Shown: positions 17,728 through 28,331 of the stretch, piece by piece
Layout of the letters: each line of letters starts with the position of its first letter
Numbering within the stretch: the first letter of the stretch is position 1
Assembly: GCF_015710575.1 (NCBI RefSeq)
Contig: NZ_CP065373.1
Span: 3,968,001-4,032,000 of the forward strand
Length of the DNA: 64,000 nucleotides
Direction of reading: 5' to 3'
From: Mycolicibacterium mengxianglii
GTDB lineage: Bacteria > Actinomycetota > Actinomycetes > Mycobacteriales > Mycobacteriaceae
Notes under the pieces: generated by a model
Databases searched by the model: none
What the model was told of the DNA's origin: nothing
What the model saw: only the letters and a program-made list of their open reading frames with translations
Position numbers and translations under genes: made by a program

Positions 17728-19212
17728 GTGCTGGTGCCAGCCCGAGTGATACGTGTCGTCGCGACCTTGATTGCCATCGCGATCGTCGCGGGTACCGGCG
17801 TCGCCTGGAGCACCATTCGGTCCTTCGAAGAGGGCATCAATCACATCAGCGCCGAGGCTCTCGGTGGCGGTGGCGAAGACGGTGCCATCGACATCCTGCT
17901 CGTCGGTGTCGACAGTCGCACCGATGCGCACGGCAACCCGCTCTCCGCCGAGGAACTGGCCACCCTGCGTGCCGGTGACGACGTCGCCACCAACACCGAC
18001 ACCATCATCCTGGTGCGAATCCCGAACAACGGGAAGTCCGCCACGGCCATCTCGATCCCCCGCGACTCGTATGTGCAGGCGCCAGGTCTGGGCAAAATGA
18101 AGATCAACGGCGTGTACGGCGAGGTCAAGCTCGACACCATGAAAGAGCTGATCGAGAACCAGGGCATGGATCCGGTTGAGGGCGAACGGCGCGGCGTCGA
18201 AGCCGGACGTGACAGGCTGATCGAAACGGTGGCCGACCTGACCGGTGTCACCGTCGACCATTACGCCGAGGTGGGCCTGCTCGGGTTCTCGTTGATCACC
18301 GACGCGATCGGCGGTGTCGATGTGTGCTTGAAAGCCCCTGTATATGAGCCACTTTCGGGCGCCGATTTCCCCGCCGGCTGGCAGCGGCTCAACGGCCCGC
18401 AGGCCTTGAGCTTCGTGCGTCAGCGCCACGAGCTGCCCCGCGGTGACCTCGACCGCGTGGTGCGCCAGCAAACTGTGATGGCTTCCCTTGCCCACCAAGT
18501 GATCTCAGGTAAGACGCTCTCGAGCCCGACGACGCTGAACCACCTCCAGGACGCCGTACAGCGTTCGGTGGTGCTCTCCGACGGCTGGGACATCATGAAT
18601 TTCATCCAGCAACTGCAGGAACTCGCCGCCGGCAGTGTGGCGTTCGCGACCATTCCGGTGCTCGACGAAGCCGGCTGGAGCGACGACGGCATGCAGAGCG
18701 TGGTGCGCATCAACCCCAACCAGGTCAAGGAGTGGGTCACCAGCCTGCTGGAGACCCAGGATCAGGGCAAGACCGAAGAACTGGCCTATGCGCCGGAGAA
18801 CACCACCGTCGATGTCGCCAACGACAGCGATATCAACGGGCTCGCGGCGGCGGTGTCAGATGTGTTGACGGCCAAGGGTTTCACCGGCGGCAGTGTGGGC
18901 AACAACGAGGGGTCGCGCCCGCCGAACACCCAGGTGCAGGCCGCCAGGGTCGATGATCTCGGCGCGCAGGCGGTGGCCAGGGAACTCGGCGGGCTGCCGG
19001 TGGTGGCCGACCCGACCATGCCGGAGGGCACTGTGCGAGTGGTGCTGGCAGCCGACTACACCGGCCCCGGTTCGGGCCTGGAATCCGACCCTGCGCTCTC
19101 CGGCGACGTGATCGACCAAGCCTCGGCAAGCGCCGACGGCATCACCTCACCGCCGCCACCCCCGTCGCCCATTCTGACCGCGGGTTCTGATGACCCCAAG
19201 TGCGTGAACTGA
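17728..19212 (+). CDS. LytR-CpsA-Psr (LCP) cell-wall ligase
   Basis: Transfers arabinogalactan from its lipid carrier to peptidoglycan (homologue of Rv3267, Lcp1/CpsA). A single N-terminal membrane anchor (VVATLIAIAIVAGTGVAW) is followed by an extracytoplasmic LCP domain with DILLVGVDSRTD, AISIPRDSYV, KINGVYGE and the Arg-rich FVRQRHELPRGDLDRVVRQQ that binds the pyrophosphate. Residues ~360-440 form a LytR_C domain (TVDVANDSDINGLAAAV). The tail is proline-rich. Being next to wbbL and rmlD fits the job. Confidence 0.93.
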   Translation: MLVPARVIRVVATLIAIAIVAGTGVAWSTIRSFEEGINHISAEALGGGGEDGAIDILLVGVDSRTDAHGNPLSAEELATLRAGDDVATNTDTIILVRIPNNGKSATAISIPRDSYVQAPGLGKMKINGVYGEVKLDTMKELIENQGMDPVEGERRGVEAGRDRLIETVADLTGVTVDHYAEVGLLGFSLITDAIGGVDVCLKAPVYEPLSGADFPAGWQRLNGPQALSFVRQRHELPRGDLDRVVRQQTVMASLAHQVISGKTLSSPTTLNHLQDAVQRSVVLSDGWDIMNFIQQLQELAAGSVAFATIPVLDEAGWSDDGMQSVVRINPNQVKEWVTSLLETQDQGKTEELAYAPENTTVDVANDSDINGLAAAVSDVLTAKGFTGGSVGNNEGSRPPNTQVQAARVDDLGAQAVARELGGLPVVADPTMPEGTVRVVLAADYTGPGSGLESDPALSGDVIDQASASADGITSPPPPPSPILTAGSDDPKCVN

Positions 19213-19215
19213 CCC

Positions 19216-19956
19216 ATGGCCGCTGTCCCTGCCACCGTGTCCGGAGTCTTGCTCGAACCGTTGGTGAGCCGCGATCCCGTCGGCCCCCGGATCACCTACT
19301 ACGACGACGCCACCGGCGAGCGGATCGAACTGTCCGCGGTCACGCTGGCCAACTGGGCAGCCAAGACCGCGAACCTGGTGCGCGACGAACTGGGGGCGGG
19401 GCCCGGCAGCAGGGTCGCGGTCCTGTTGCCTGCGCACTGGCAGACCGCTGCCGTGGTGTTCGGCATCTGGTGGATCGGGGCCGAAGTGGTTCTCGGCGGT
19501 GACGCGGTGCTCGACGGTGGAGCCGACATCGCCATGTGCACCGCCGACCGGTTGGGTGAGGCCGACGATCTCGTGGGGACCGGCGAGATCGCCGTGTTGT
19601 CACTGGACCCGTTCGGCAAGCCCGTCGCCGATCTGCCGGTCGGTCTGACCGATTACGCCACAGCGGTCCGGGTGCACGGCGACCAGATCGTGCCCGAATC
19701 CCGACCCGGGGCCGCATTGGCCGGCAGGTCGGTCGACGATGTGGTGGCCGCAGCCCGCGCCAGTGCGGCCCGCCGTGGGCTGACACCCACCGATCGGGTG
19801 TGGTCGGACGGCAGCTGGGACACCGCCGACCAGCTGATCGAGAATCTGCTCGCGGTTTTCGCCGCCGGCGGCTCCCTGGTGCAGGTCGCGCATCCCGATC
19901 CCGCCGCGCAGGACCGGCGGCGCGAAATCGAGAAGGTTTCCGTCACGTTCGGTTAG
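19216..19956 (+). CDS. TIGR03089-family protein
   Basis: A 246-residue protein resembling only the N-terminal part of AMP-binding (acyl-adenylate) enzymes: SAVTLANWAAKTANLV, GSRVAVLLPAHWQTAAVVFGIWWIG. The nucleotide-binding loops and the C-terminal domain of real adenylating enzymes are missing, so it is not an active ligase. It follows the LCP gene by 3 bp and is conserved there (Rv3268), which suggests an accessory role in the cell envelope; unproven. Confidence 0.82.
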   Translation: MAAVPATVSGVLLEPLVSRDPVGPRITYYDDATGERIELSAVTLANWAAKTANLVRDELGAGPGSRVAVLLPAHWQTAAVVFGIWWIGAEVVLGGDAVLDGGADIAMCTADRLGEADDLVGTGEIAVLSLDPFGKPVADLPVGLTDYATAVRVHGDQIVPESRPGAALAGRSVDDVVAAARASAARRGLTPTDRVWSDGSWDTADQLIENLLAVFAAGGSLVQVAHPDPAAQDRRREIEKVSVTFG

Positions 19957-20076
19957 TTGCTGGATCCGCACCAGCGGGTGCTACAAACGTAGGCACATCG
20001 GAACAACCGCTGCTAACTGGATTTCTCAGTCAAGTCTCAGGCTGATCCATGGTGTTTCCTTTGTTCGCCAGGATAT

Positions 20077-20101
20077 GTTACCGATTAGTTGCGTTGGTAA
20101 C
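20077..20101. repeat. Inverted repeat GTTACC-13 nt-GGTAAC
   Basis: Perfect 6-bp arms (20077-20082 and 20096-20101), 19 bp centre to centre, extended to 7 of 8 with one mismatch. It lies in the 213-bp gap before the small membrane-protein gene and could be an operator. No T tract, so not an obvious terminator. Nothing else stands out in 19957-20169. Confidence 0.4.
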
Positions 20102-20169
20102 GTCGGAAAACATCCACCCCGAGCGCACACTTGTACACAGGAGTTATTTCCACGGAGCCGGGAGCAGTG

Positions 20170-20523
20170 ATGGCCATTACGACGTCAGCCATGGTCGCCG
20201 CCCTCGTGCTGATCGTGGGGCTCGGCGGGTGGCACCTGCGCACGCGCCGGCACCCAGCGTGGAAGTTGAGCTCCGACGCCCGCTTCTACATCACCCTCGG
20301 CTATCCGATGATCGCCATCGCGGTCTACTGGTTCGTCGAGTCACCCAGCAACACCGGCCTGGAATGGCTGTTCGGCAACGCCTGGGCCCTGGCGGCGATG
20401 GTGTCGTTCGTACTCGGCTTCACCGCGCTCGACGACGTGCCGCGCCAACATCAGCGTGCCTCGAAATCGATCGAGACCATCCCCGAGACCGGCCGGACCC
20501 ACGTGCCGACACCGCGCCCCTAG
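20170..20523 (+). CDS. Small membrane protein, unknown
   Basis: A 117-residue protein with three hydrophobic stretches: MVAALVLIVGLGGW, YITLGYPMIAIAVYWFV and AWALAAMVSFVLGFTAL. The tail is hydrophilic and ends RTHVPTPRP. Start ATG at 20170 follows GGGAG by 5 nt; an upstream in-frame extension lacks a binding site. It is 23 bp before birA on the same strand. I do not recognise the family; base composition matches neighbours. Confidence 0.68.
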   Translation: MAITTSAMVAALVLIVGLGGWHLRTRRHPAWKLSSDARFYITLGYPMIAIAVYWFVESPSNTGLEWLFGNAWALAAMVSFVLGFTALDDVPRQHQRASKSIETIPETGRTHVPTPRP

Positions 20524-20546
20524 GCCGCCGTCTAGGCTCGCCTGCT

Positions 20547-21356
20547 GTGAGCCCCGAGCTTCGTACCGCCCTTGACGTCGCCGCGCTGCGGAGCAATGTC
20601 GCAGCGCCGTGGCAGCGCATCGATGTTGTTGCCGAGACCGGATCCACCAATGCCGACCTGCTCGCCAGGGCCGCTGCCGGAGCGGATATCGCCGGCACCG
20701 TCCTGCTGACGGAGTTTCAGAGTTCCGGGCGCGGCCGGCACGGGCGCAGCTGGTCGGCGGCCCCACGATCGCAGATCGCCATGTCGGTCGGCGTCGGCAC
20801 CCAGGGCGTCCCCACGGACGCCTGGGGCTGGTTGCCGCTGCTCACCGGCGTCGCGGTTGTCGACGCGCTGGCGGTGGCGTGTCCGGCGGTGCCGGCGGGC
20901 CTGAAGTGGCCCAACGACGTGCTGGTGGGCACCGGCAAGCTGGCCGGCATCCTGGCTGAGGTGGCCGCACCGTCACCGCAGATCGTGGTGGGCCTGGGCC
21001 TCAACGTGTCGCTGACCTCACAGGAGGCACCCGACCCACGGGCCACCTCGCTGACGCAGCACGGTGCCGACGTGGATCGCACAGAGCTGGCGTGCGGCAT
21101 CCTCAACGCGCTGGGCACCCGCATCGGAGCGTGGCGGGCGGCAGGCGGAGCGGACGAGGCGTTGGTGCGCGACTACCGCGCACGCAGCTTGACGCTGGGT
21201 ACCGAGGTGCGGGCCACGCTGCCCGGCGACCGTGCCGTGGTCGGCACGGCCACCGATATCGACCGCTTCGGCCGGTTGCTGATCGACGACGGCACCACCA
21301 CGGTCACGGTGGCCGCCGGCGACATCACACATCTGCGACCGGCGGACACCGCGTAA
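20547..21356 (+). CDS. birA: Biotin-[acyl-CoA carboxylase] ligase
   Basis: Attaches biotin to carboxylase carrier domains, here most likely AccA3. The 269 residues carry the ETGSTNADL substrate loop, the biotinyl-AMP loop GRGRHGRSW, GLKWPNDVLV with the catalytic Lys, and a C-terminal SH3-like domain (GTATDIDRFGRLLIDDG). There is no N-terminal DNA-binding domain, so it is a monofunctional (group I) BirA. GTG start. In M. tuberculosis birA is next to accD5; here it is 5 kb away with fadE25-purE-purK-gtrA between. Confidence 0.93.
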   Translation: MSPELRTALDVAALRSNVAAPWQRIDVVAETGSTNADLLARAAAGADIAGTVLLTEFQSSGRGRHGRSWSAAPRSQIAMSVGVGTQGVPTDAWGWLPLLTGVAVVDALAVACPAVPAGLKWPNDVLVGTGKLAGILAEVAAPSPQIVVGLGLNVSLTSQEAPDPRATSLTQHGADVDRTELACGILNALGTRIGAWRAAGGADEALVRDYRARSLTLGTEVRATLPGDRAVVGTATDIDRFGRLLIDDGTTTVTVAAGDITHLRPADTA

Positions 21357-21369
21357 CCGCTGGGTTGTT

Positions 21370-22539
21370 TCAGCGCAGCAGTGCGCGGCTCATCACCACG
21401 CGCTGAATCTGGTTGGTGCCTTCGTAGATCTGGGTGATCTTGGCATCACGCATCATTCGCTCGACGGGGAAGTCGGTGGTGTAGCCGGCGCCGCCGAACA
21501 GCTGCACGGCGTCGGTGGTGACCTCCATGGCGATATCGGAGGCGAAACACTTCGACGCCGCGGAGATGAAGCCCAGATTGCCCTCGCCACGCTCGGCGCG
21601 CGCAGCGGCGGTGTAGACCATCAACCGGGCGGCTTCGACCTTCATCGCCATGTCGGCGAGCATGAACTGCACACCCTGGAAATCCGACACCGGCTTGCCG
21701 AACTGCTTGCGTTCCTTGGTGTAGGCGATCGCGGCGTCGACTGCGCCCTGCGCAATGCCGACTGCCTGGGCACCGATGGTGGGGCGAGTGTGATCCAGGG
21801 TCGCCAGGGCCGTCTTGAATCCGGTGCCCGGGTCACCGATGATCCGGTCGCCCGGAATACGGCAGTTCTCGAAGTACAACTCGGTGGTGGGCGAACCCTT
21901 GATGCCGAGCTTGCGCTCCTTGGGCCCGACGATGAAACCCTCGTCGTCCTTGTGCACCATGAACGCCGAGATGCCGTTGGCGCCCTTGTCGGGGTCGGTG
22001 ACTGCCATCACGGTGTACCAGGAAGACTTGCCGCCGTTGGTGATCCAGCACTTGGCGCCGTTGAGGATCCAGTCGTCGCCGTCGGCCCTGGCACGGGTGC
22101 GCATCGCGGCGGCATCGCTGCCGGCTTCGCGTTCCGAGAGCGCATACGAGGCCATCGCGGTCCCGTCGGCGATCGAGGGCAACACCTTTTTCTTCAGCTC
22201 ATCGGAGCCGCGCAGGATCAGGCCCATCGTGCCGAGCTTGTTGACGGCCGGGATCAGCGAGGCCGACGCGTCGACGCGGGCGACCTCCTCGATGACGATG
22301 CACGCCGCCACCGAATCCGCACCCTGCCCGCCGTATTCCTCGGGCACGTGCACGGCGTTGAAACCGGATGCGTTCAGCGCGTCGAGTGCCTCCTGGGGGA
22401 AGCGCACATTTTCGTCGACGTCGGCGGCATGCGGAGCAATCTCCTTCTCCGCCAACGCGCGGATCGCACTCCGCAACTCCTCGTGTTCCTCGGGGAGCTT
22501 GAACAGATCGAACGACGGATCGCCCGCCCAACCAGCCAT
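21370..22539 (-). CDS. fadE25: Acyl-CoA dehydrogenase FadE25
   Basis: FAD enzyme that introduces the alpha-beta double bond into acyl-CoA. The 389 residues have the family signatures SYALSEREAGSDAAAM, CWITNGGKSSWYTVMA, QLFGGAGYTTDFPVERMMRDAKITQIYEG in consecutive parts; the Glu of the last segment (YEGTNQIQ) is the catalytic base position of short/medium-chain enzymes. Start at MAGWAGDPS is fixed by AAGGAGG seven bases upstream. It precedes (reads away from) purE. Highly expressed in mycobacteria; exact chain-length preference unknown. Confidence 0.92.
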   Translation of the reverse strand: MAGWAGDPSFDLFKLPEEHEELRSAIRALAEKEIAPHAADVDENVRFPQEALDALNASGFNAVHVPEEYGGQGADSVAACIVIEEVARVDASASLIPAVNKLGTMGLILRGSDELKKKVLPSIADGTAMASYALSEREAGSDAAAMRTRARADGDDWILNGAKCWITNGGKSSWYTVMAVTDPDKGANGISAFMVHKDDEGFIVGPKERKLGIKGSPTTELYFENCRIPGDRIIGDPGTGFKTALATLDHTRPTIGAQAVGIAQGAVDAAIAYTKERKQFGKPVSDFQGVQFMLADMAMKVEAARLMVYTAAARAERGEGNLGFISAASKCFASDIAMEVTTDAVQLFGGAGYTTDFPVERMMRDAKITQIYEGTNQIQRVVMSRALLR

Positions 22540-22568
22540 GGTGGCCTCCTTGCTACTCACCGGTAACT

Positions 22569-23081
22569 TTACAAGTTCTCGGCGCCACCGAGTAATCGGT
22601 CCCGTAGCGCAGCGTCCTTCTTCAACACCATCGCCTCGAGATCAGCCTGGAACGTGACCATCCGCTGCCGCACCTGCGGATCGGAGGAGCCCAGGATGCG
22701 GGCCGCCAGCAGCCCGGCGTTGCGGGCACCGCCGATCGACACCGTGGCCACCGGAACACCGGCGGGCATCTGCACGATCGACAGCAACGAGTCCATCCCG
22801 TCCAGCCGCGCCAGCGGTACCGGAACGCCGATCACCGGCAGCGGTGTCGCAGAGGCCACCATGCCGGGCAGGTGGGCAGCACCACCGGCACCGGCGATGA
22901 TCACCTCGAGGCCGCGGTCGGCGGCGGCCTGCGCGTACTCCAACATCCGGCCGGGCGTCCGGTGGGCCGAGATCACCCCGACCTCGAAGGGGATCTCGAA
23001 CTCGGCCAGGGCTTCCGCGGCGTCCGACATCACGGTCCAGTCGCTGTCACTACCCATGATCAGCCCGACTCGCGGTGCCAT
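22569..23081 (-). CDS. purE: N5-carboxyaminoimidazole ribonucleotide mutase
   Basis: Rearranges N5-CAIR to CAIR in purine synthesis. The 170-residue class I PurE has [13 protein letters not shown], the catalytic His loop [13 protein letters not shown] and [15 protein letters not shown]. Its ATG overlaps the purK stop by one base (TGATG), so the two are translated together. The upstream in-frame Met codons lie within purK and are not needed. Confidence 0.95.
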   Translation of the reverse strand: MAPRVGLIMGSDSDWTVMSDAAEALAEFEIPFEVGVISAHRTPGRMLEYAQAAADRGLEVIIAGAGGAAHLPGMVASATPLPVIGVPVPLARLDGMDSLLSIVQMPAGVPVATVSIGGARNAGLLAARILGSSDPQVRQRMVTFQADLEAMVLKKDAALRDRLLGGAENL

Positions 23082-24286
23082 CAGTGTCCGTCCCATCCGT
23101 CGGTCCATTCCGCATGTGACAACCAGTGCGCCGCCCGGTTGGCCCGCTCCCTGATCGTCGCGAGATCCTGCCCCGGGGCCCCGACGATGTTGACGTGACC
23201 GAGCTTACGGCCGGCCCGCTCCCCCTTGCCGTACAGATGCACCTTGGCCTCGGGCATCCGGCCAAACAGATGGTGCACCCGCTCGTCGACGCTCATCGCT
23301 GGAATCTCCGGTGCCCCAAGCACATTCGACATGACCGTCAGCGGCGCGCGGGCGGCGGTGTCGCCCAGCGGGTAGTCCAGCACGGCGCGCAGGTGCTGCT
23401 CGAACTGACTGGTCACCGAACCGTCCATCGTCCAGTGTCCGGAGTTGTGCGGCCGCATGGCCAATTCGTTGACCAGCAGCGCGCCGTCGATGGTCTCGAA
23501 CAGCTCGACGGCCAGGACGCCCACCACTCCGAGTTCGTGGGCCAGCCGCAGACCGAGCTCCTGCGCCGCCGCACCGAGCGTGGCAGGCAGGTCCGGCGCG
23601 GGGGCGATCACCTCGACACAGATGCCATTGCGCTGCACGGTCTCGACCACCGGCCACGCCGCGCCCTGCCCGAACGGCGACCGGGCCACCAAGGCCGACA
23701 GTTCCCGCCGCATCGCCACGCGTTCCTCGATCATCACCGGCACCCCGTCGCCCAGGTAGCGGGCGGCGATGTCGCGGGCCTCGGCGGCGTCGTCGGCCAT
23801 CAGCACGCCGCGGCCGTCGTACCCGCCGCGCACGGTCTTGATCACGGTCGGCCCGCCGATTTGCTCGGCGAACGCCGCCGCGTCGTCGGCGGTCTCGATT
23901 GTCGCGAACCGGGGCACCGGAGCGTTCAGGGCGCTCAGCCGTTGCCGCATGAGGAGCTTGTCCTGGGCGTGCACCAGCGCTTCCGGCGGCGGCGCGACGT
24001 TGACGCCGGCGGCCACCAGTTTGTCCAGCAGTTCGGTGGGCACGTGCTCGTGGTCGAACGTCAAGGCGGTGGCCCCGGTGGCGACCCGCTGCAGGGCCTC
24101 GAAATCGGTGTGCGATCCGAGCACCACATCGGGGCTCACCTGCGCGGCCGGATCGGCGGGATCAACGGCCAGCACGCGCAGGGTCTGACCCAACGCGATC
24201 GCAGCTTGATGGGTCATTCGGGCCAGCTGGCCGCCACCGATCATGGCGACCACGGGAGCATGTTGGGAAGATCTCGGCACGCCCAC
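23081..24286 (-). CDS. purK: 5-(carboxyamino)imidazole ribonucleotide synthase
   Basis: ATP-grasp enzyme that carboxylates AIR with bicarbonate to give N5-CAIR for PurE. N-terminal [21 protein letters not shown], then the ATP-grasp core with [34 protein letters not shown] and [15 protein letters not shown]. 401 residues from a GTG start. Reads toward purE; divergent from gtrA. Confidence 0.94.
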   Translation of the reverse strand: MGVPRSSQHAPVVAMIGGGQLARMTHQAAIALGQTLRVLAVDPADPAAQVSPDVVLGSHTDFEALQRVATGATALTFDHEHVPTELLDKLVAAGVNVAPPPEALVHAQDKLLMRQRLSALNAPVPRFATIETADDAAAFAEQIGGPTVIKTVRGGYDGRGVLMADDAAEARDIAARYLGDGVPVMIEERVAMRRELSALVARSPFGQGAAWPVVETVQRNGICVEVIAPAPDLPATLGAAAQELGLRLAHELGVVGVLAVELFETIDGALLVNELAMRPHNSGHWTMDGSVTSQFEQHLRAVLDYPLGDTAARAPLTVMSNVLGAPEIPAMSVDERVHHLFGRMPEAKVHLYGKGERAGRKLGHVNIVGAPGQDLATIRERANRAAHWLSHAEWTDGWDGH

Positions 24287-24395
24287 ATGGTGTCATGACC
24301 GGCTCGCCGGGGTTACCCGCGGTGAGCTGCGACGCGGGTCCCGCGACAAGCGACGATTACCCGCCCCCCATGGGAGATCCGTACACTTCCTAACT

Positions 24396-25085
24396 ATGTC
24401 CTTCGCTGATGCCACGATCGCGCGGTTACCCCGCTCGGTACGTCCGTTCGCCGAACGGCATCACGAACTCATCAAATTCGCCATCGTCGGGGCGTCGACG
24501 TTCGTCGTCGACTCGGCCATTTTCTACACCCTCAAGCTCACGATCCTCGAGCCCAAGCCGGTGACCGCCAAGATCATCGCCGGCATCGTCGCGGTGATCG
24601 CTTCCTACATCCTGAACCGGGAGTGGAGCTTCCGGGACCGTGGCGGCCGGGAACGTCACCACGAAGCCCTGCTGTTCTTCGGTGTCAGCGGTGTCGGGGT
24701 GTTGCTGTCGATGGCTCCGCTGTGGGTGTCGAGTTATGTGCTGATGTTGCGGGTTCCCATGGTGACCCTGATGACGGAGAACATCGCCGACTTCATCTCC
24801 GCCTATGTCATCGGCAACCTGCTGCAGATGGCGTTCCGGTTCTGGGCGTTCCGGCGGTTCGTGTTCCCCGACGAGTTCGCCCGCAACCCGGAGAAAGCGT
24901 TGGAGTCCACCCTCACCGGCGGCGGTATCGCCAAAGCGCTCGAGGACGAGTTCGAGCTACGTAACGCCGCCCCTGCCGAGGCTCCGGGCAAGAACGGCAC
25001 GGTCACCCCACTGCGTCGCACCCGTCGGCCTGCGCCGGATCAGCTGGGCGACTCTTCCGACCCCAAGGTGTCGAAAACCTCGTGA
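24396..25085 (+). CDS. GtrA-family membrane protein
   Basis: A 229-residue protein with four membrane helices in its first 160 residues (FAIVGASTFVVDSAIFY; IIAGIVAVIASYILNREWSF; LLFFGVSGVGVLLSMAPLW; DFISAYVIGNLLQMAFRFW). The NREWSF and FRFWAFRRFVF motifs are typical of GtrA proteins, which are thought to move lipid-linked sugars across the membrane. Homologue of Rv3277. The hydrophilic C-terminus is actinobacterial. Its end overlaps the converging PH-domain gene by 46 bp. Confidence 0.88.
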   Translation: MSFADATIARLPRSVRPFAERHHELIKFAIVGASTFVVDSAIFYTLKLTILEPKPVTAKIIAGIVAVIASYILNREWSFRDRGGRERHHEALLFFGVSGVGVLLSMAPLWVSSYVLMLRVPMVTLMTENIADFISAYVIGNLLQMAFRFWAFRRFVFPDEFARNPEKALESTLTGGGIAKALEDEFELRNAAPAEAPGKNGTVTPLRRTRRPAPDQLGDSSDPKVSKTS

Positions 25086-25558
25086 TACAGCAGTGAGTGG
25101 ACCTGCTCCACTCGCGGAATGTCGTAGAACTCCAGCGGATCCTGGGACGCGGACTCGATGATCAAAGTCCCCGTGCGCAGTAGGCGGTCCAGCAGTCCAT
25201 GCCGGAACTCGACGCTGTTGATCCGGGCCAGGGGGATGTCGATGCCGCTGCGGGTGATCAGACCGTGCCGGAACATCACCCGGCGGTCCGTGATCACAAA
25301 GTGTGTGGTCCACCAGTTGAGAAACGGCCACAACGTCAGCCAGCACACCAGGATCAGCCACACCGCGCCGATCACCACCGACACCACGTTCTTGGCGGTC
25401 TGCTCCCAGTCGGTGTTGCTCACCACCGCAGCGCCGAACGCGGCCAGCGCGGTCGCGAGCAGCAGCACCAGAATGGGCCCGATCAGCCGTTTCCAGTGCG
25501 GATGCCGGTGCAGCACCACCTGTTCGTCGTTGGCAAGGACGTTATCCGGGTAGCCCAC
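25040..25558 (-). CDS. PH-domain (bPH2) membrane protein, Rv3278c-like
   Basis: 172 residues: two adjacent transmembrane helices (GPILVLLLATALAAFGAAVV and VVIGAVWLILVCWLTLWPF) followed by a bacterial PH domain with FVITDRRVMFRHGLITRSG and RINSVEFRHGLLDRLLRTGTL. Such proteins are membrane-associated, function unknown. Start is placed at the GTG of VGYPDNVLANDE, the conserved beginning; a longer form to 25666 would overlap the accD5 promoter. It converges on and overlaps gtrA. Confidence 0.85.
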   Translation of the reverse strand: MGYPDNVLANDEQVVLHRHPHWKRLIGPILVLLLATALAAFGAAVVSNTDWEQTAKNVVSVVIGAVWLILVCWLTLWPFLNWWTTHFVITDRRVMFRHGLITRSGIDIPLARINSVEFRHGLLDRLLRTGTLIIESASQDPLEFYDIPRVEQVHSLLYHEVFDTLGSEESPS

Positions 25559-25619
25559 GGTGGCACTGTAGCCATGCCGCGGCGCCCGCGGAGGCCGGCC
25601 CGTTCTGCGCAACTCGCAC

Positions 25620-27324
<1,705 letters not shown>

Positions 27325-27332
27325 ATCTCGCG

Positions 27333-27369
27333 ATTTCGGCGCGCTGGTGACCGCTCAGCGCGCCGAAAT
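27333..27369. other. Strong hairpin between accD5 and accE5
   Basis: ATTTCGGCGCGCTG (27333-27346) and CAGCGCGCCGAAAT (27356-27369) form a perfect 14-bp stem with a 9-nt loop, in the 66-bp gap between accD5 and accE5. It is as stable as a terminator but is not followed by T residues. It could partially terminate or protect the accD5 3' end, making AccD5 and AccE5 amounts unequal. Confidence 0.7.
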
Positions 27370-27390
27370 TCCCAGGAACGGAGCCACCAT

Positions 27391-27672
27391 ATGTCCCAGA
27401 ACGTCGACATCACCGAGGTCAGCGACCCGCGGGAGATGACCATTGATGCTCCGGCGGACGCCTCGGTCCCGGAGATCAAGATCCTCAAGGGTCAGCCCAG
27501 CGATGCCGAGATCGCCGCGCTGGTGGCCGTGTTCGCGGCTGCCGGCGGCGGCAGCGGTGAGGCCGGGCCCCAGGAGCTCAACCCGTGGGGTCACCCCGTG
27601 GACAAGCTGCGCTACGGCCTGACCAGCTGGCAGCGTGTCACCCTCCTGGAGCGGACGCACCTGCGCCGATGA
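27391..27672 (+). CDS. accE5: Acyl-CoA carboxylase epsilon subunit
   Basis: A 93-residue accessory subunit that stimulates the AccA3-AccD5 complex. The C-terminal half has the typical epsilon signature, with [21 protein letters not shown] followed by [13 protein letters not shown]. The N-terminal half is acidic and poorly conserved. Start ATG at 27391 follows GGAACGGAG. ATGA overlap with maf downstream. Confidence 0.92.
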   Translation: MSQNVDITEVSDPREMTIDAPADASVPEIKILKGQPSDAEIAALVAVFAAAGGGSGEAGPQELNPWGHPVDKLRYGLTSWQRVTLLERTHLRR

Positions 27673-28301
27673 CGCGGCTCGTTCTTGCCTCGGCCTCGTC
27701 GGGACGGCTCAAGGTACTCCGGCAGGCCGGGGTCGAACCGCATGTCGTGGTCTCCGGAGTGGACGAGGACGCCATCATCGCCGCACTTCCGGGCGCACCG
27801 CCGGCCGAGGTCGTCGCGGCGTTGGCCGAAGCCAAGGCCGGGGACGTGGCTAACGGTCTACCCGCAGCCATCGCCGGCGATTGTGTCGTCATCGGCTGCG
27901 ATTCGATGCTGCTGCTCGACGGGCAACTGCGCGGCAAACCCGGGTCCGCGGCTGCGGCGCACACCCAGTGGCAGTCCATGGCGGGGCGCAGCGGAACGCT
28001 CTACACCGGCCACTGCGTCATCAGGATGACCGCCGAGGGACGTCAACAGGTCGTCGAATCCGGTTCCACCACAGTGCATTTCAGCGCCCCGACTGCGGAC
28101 GATCTGGACTCCTACATCAGCAGCGGGGAGCCGTTGTCCGTCGCAGGCGCGTTCACCCTCGACGGCCTGGGCGCCTGGTTCATCGACGGCATCGACGGCG
28201 ACCCCTCCAACGTGATCGGACTGAGCCTGCCGCTGGTTCGACGGCTACTGGCCGGTCTCGGGGTGTCCGTGGCCGCGTTGTGGGCCGCGAACCCGCTGTA
28301 G
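27669..28301 (+). CDS. maf: Maf-family nucleotide pyrophosphatase
   Basis: A 210-residue Maf/YhdE-type protein that hydrolyses non-canonical nucleoside triphosphates (dTTP/UTP or m5UTP/CTP groups). The N-terminus [18 protein letters not shown] is the family signature, with the catalytic Asp region [18 protein letters not shown] and the C-terminal [20 protein letters not shown]. Overlaps accE5 by ATGA; this linkage to acc genes is conserved in mycobacteria (Rv3282). Confidence 0.93.
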   Translation: MTRLVLASASSGRLKVLRQAGVEPHVVVSGVDEDAIIAALPGAPPAEVVAALAEAKAGDVANGLPAAIAGDCVVIGCDSMLLLDGQLRGKPGSAAAAHTQWQSMAGRSGTLYTGHCVIRMTAEGRQQVVESGSTTVHFSAPTADDLDSYISSGEPLSVAGAFTLDGLGAWFIDGIDGDPSNVIGLSLPLVRRLLAGLGVSVAALWAANPL

Positions 28302-28331
28302 TCCGCGGGTACGCCCCGGTAGGCTCGTGGG

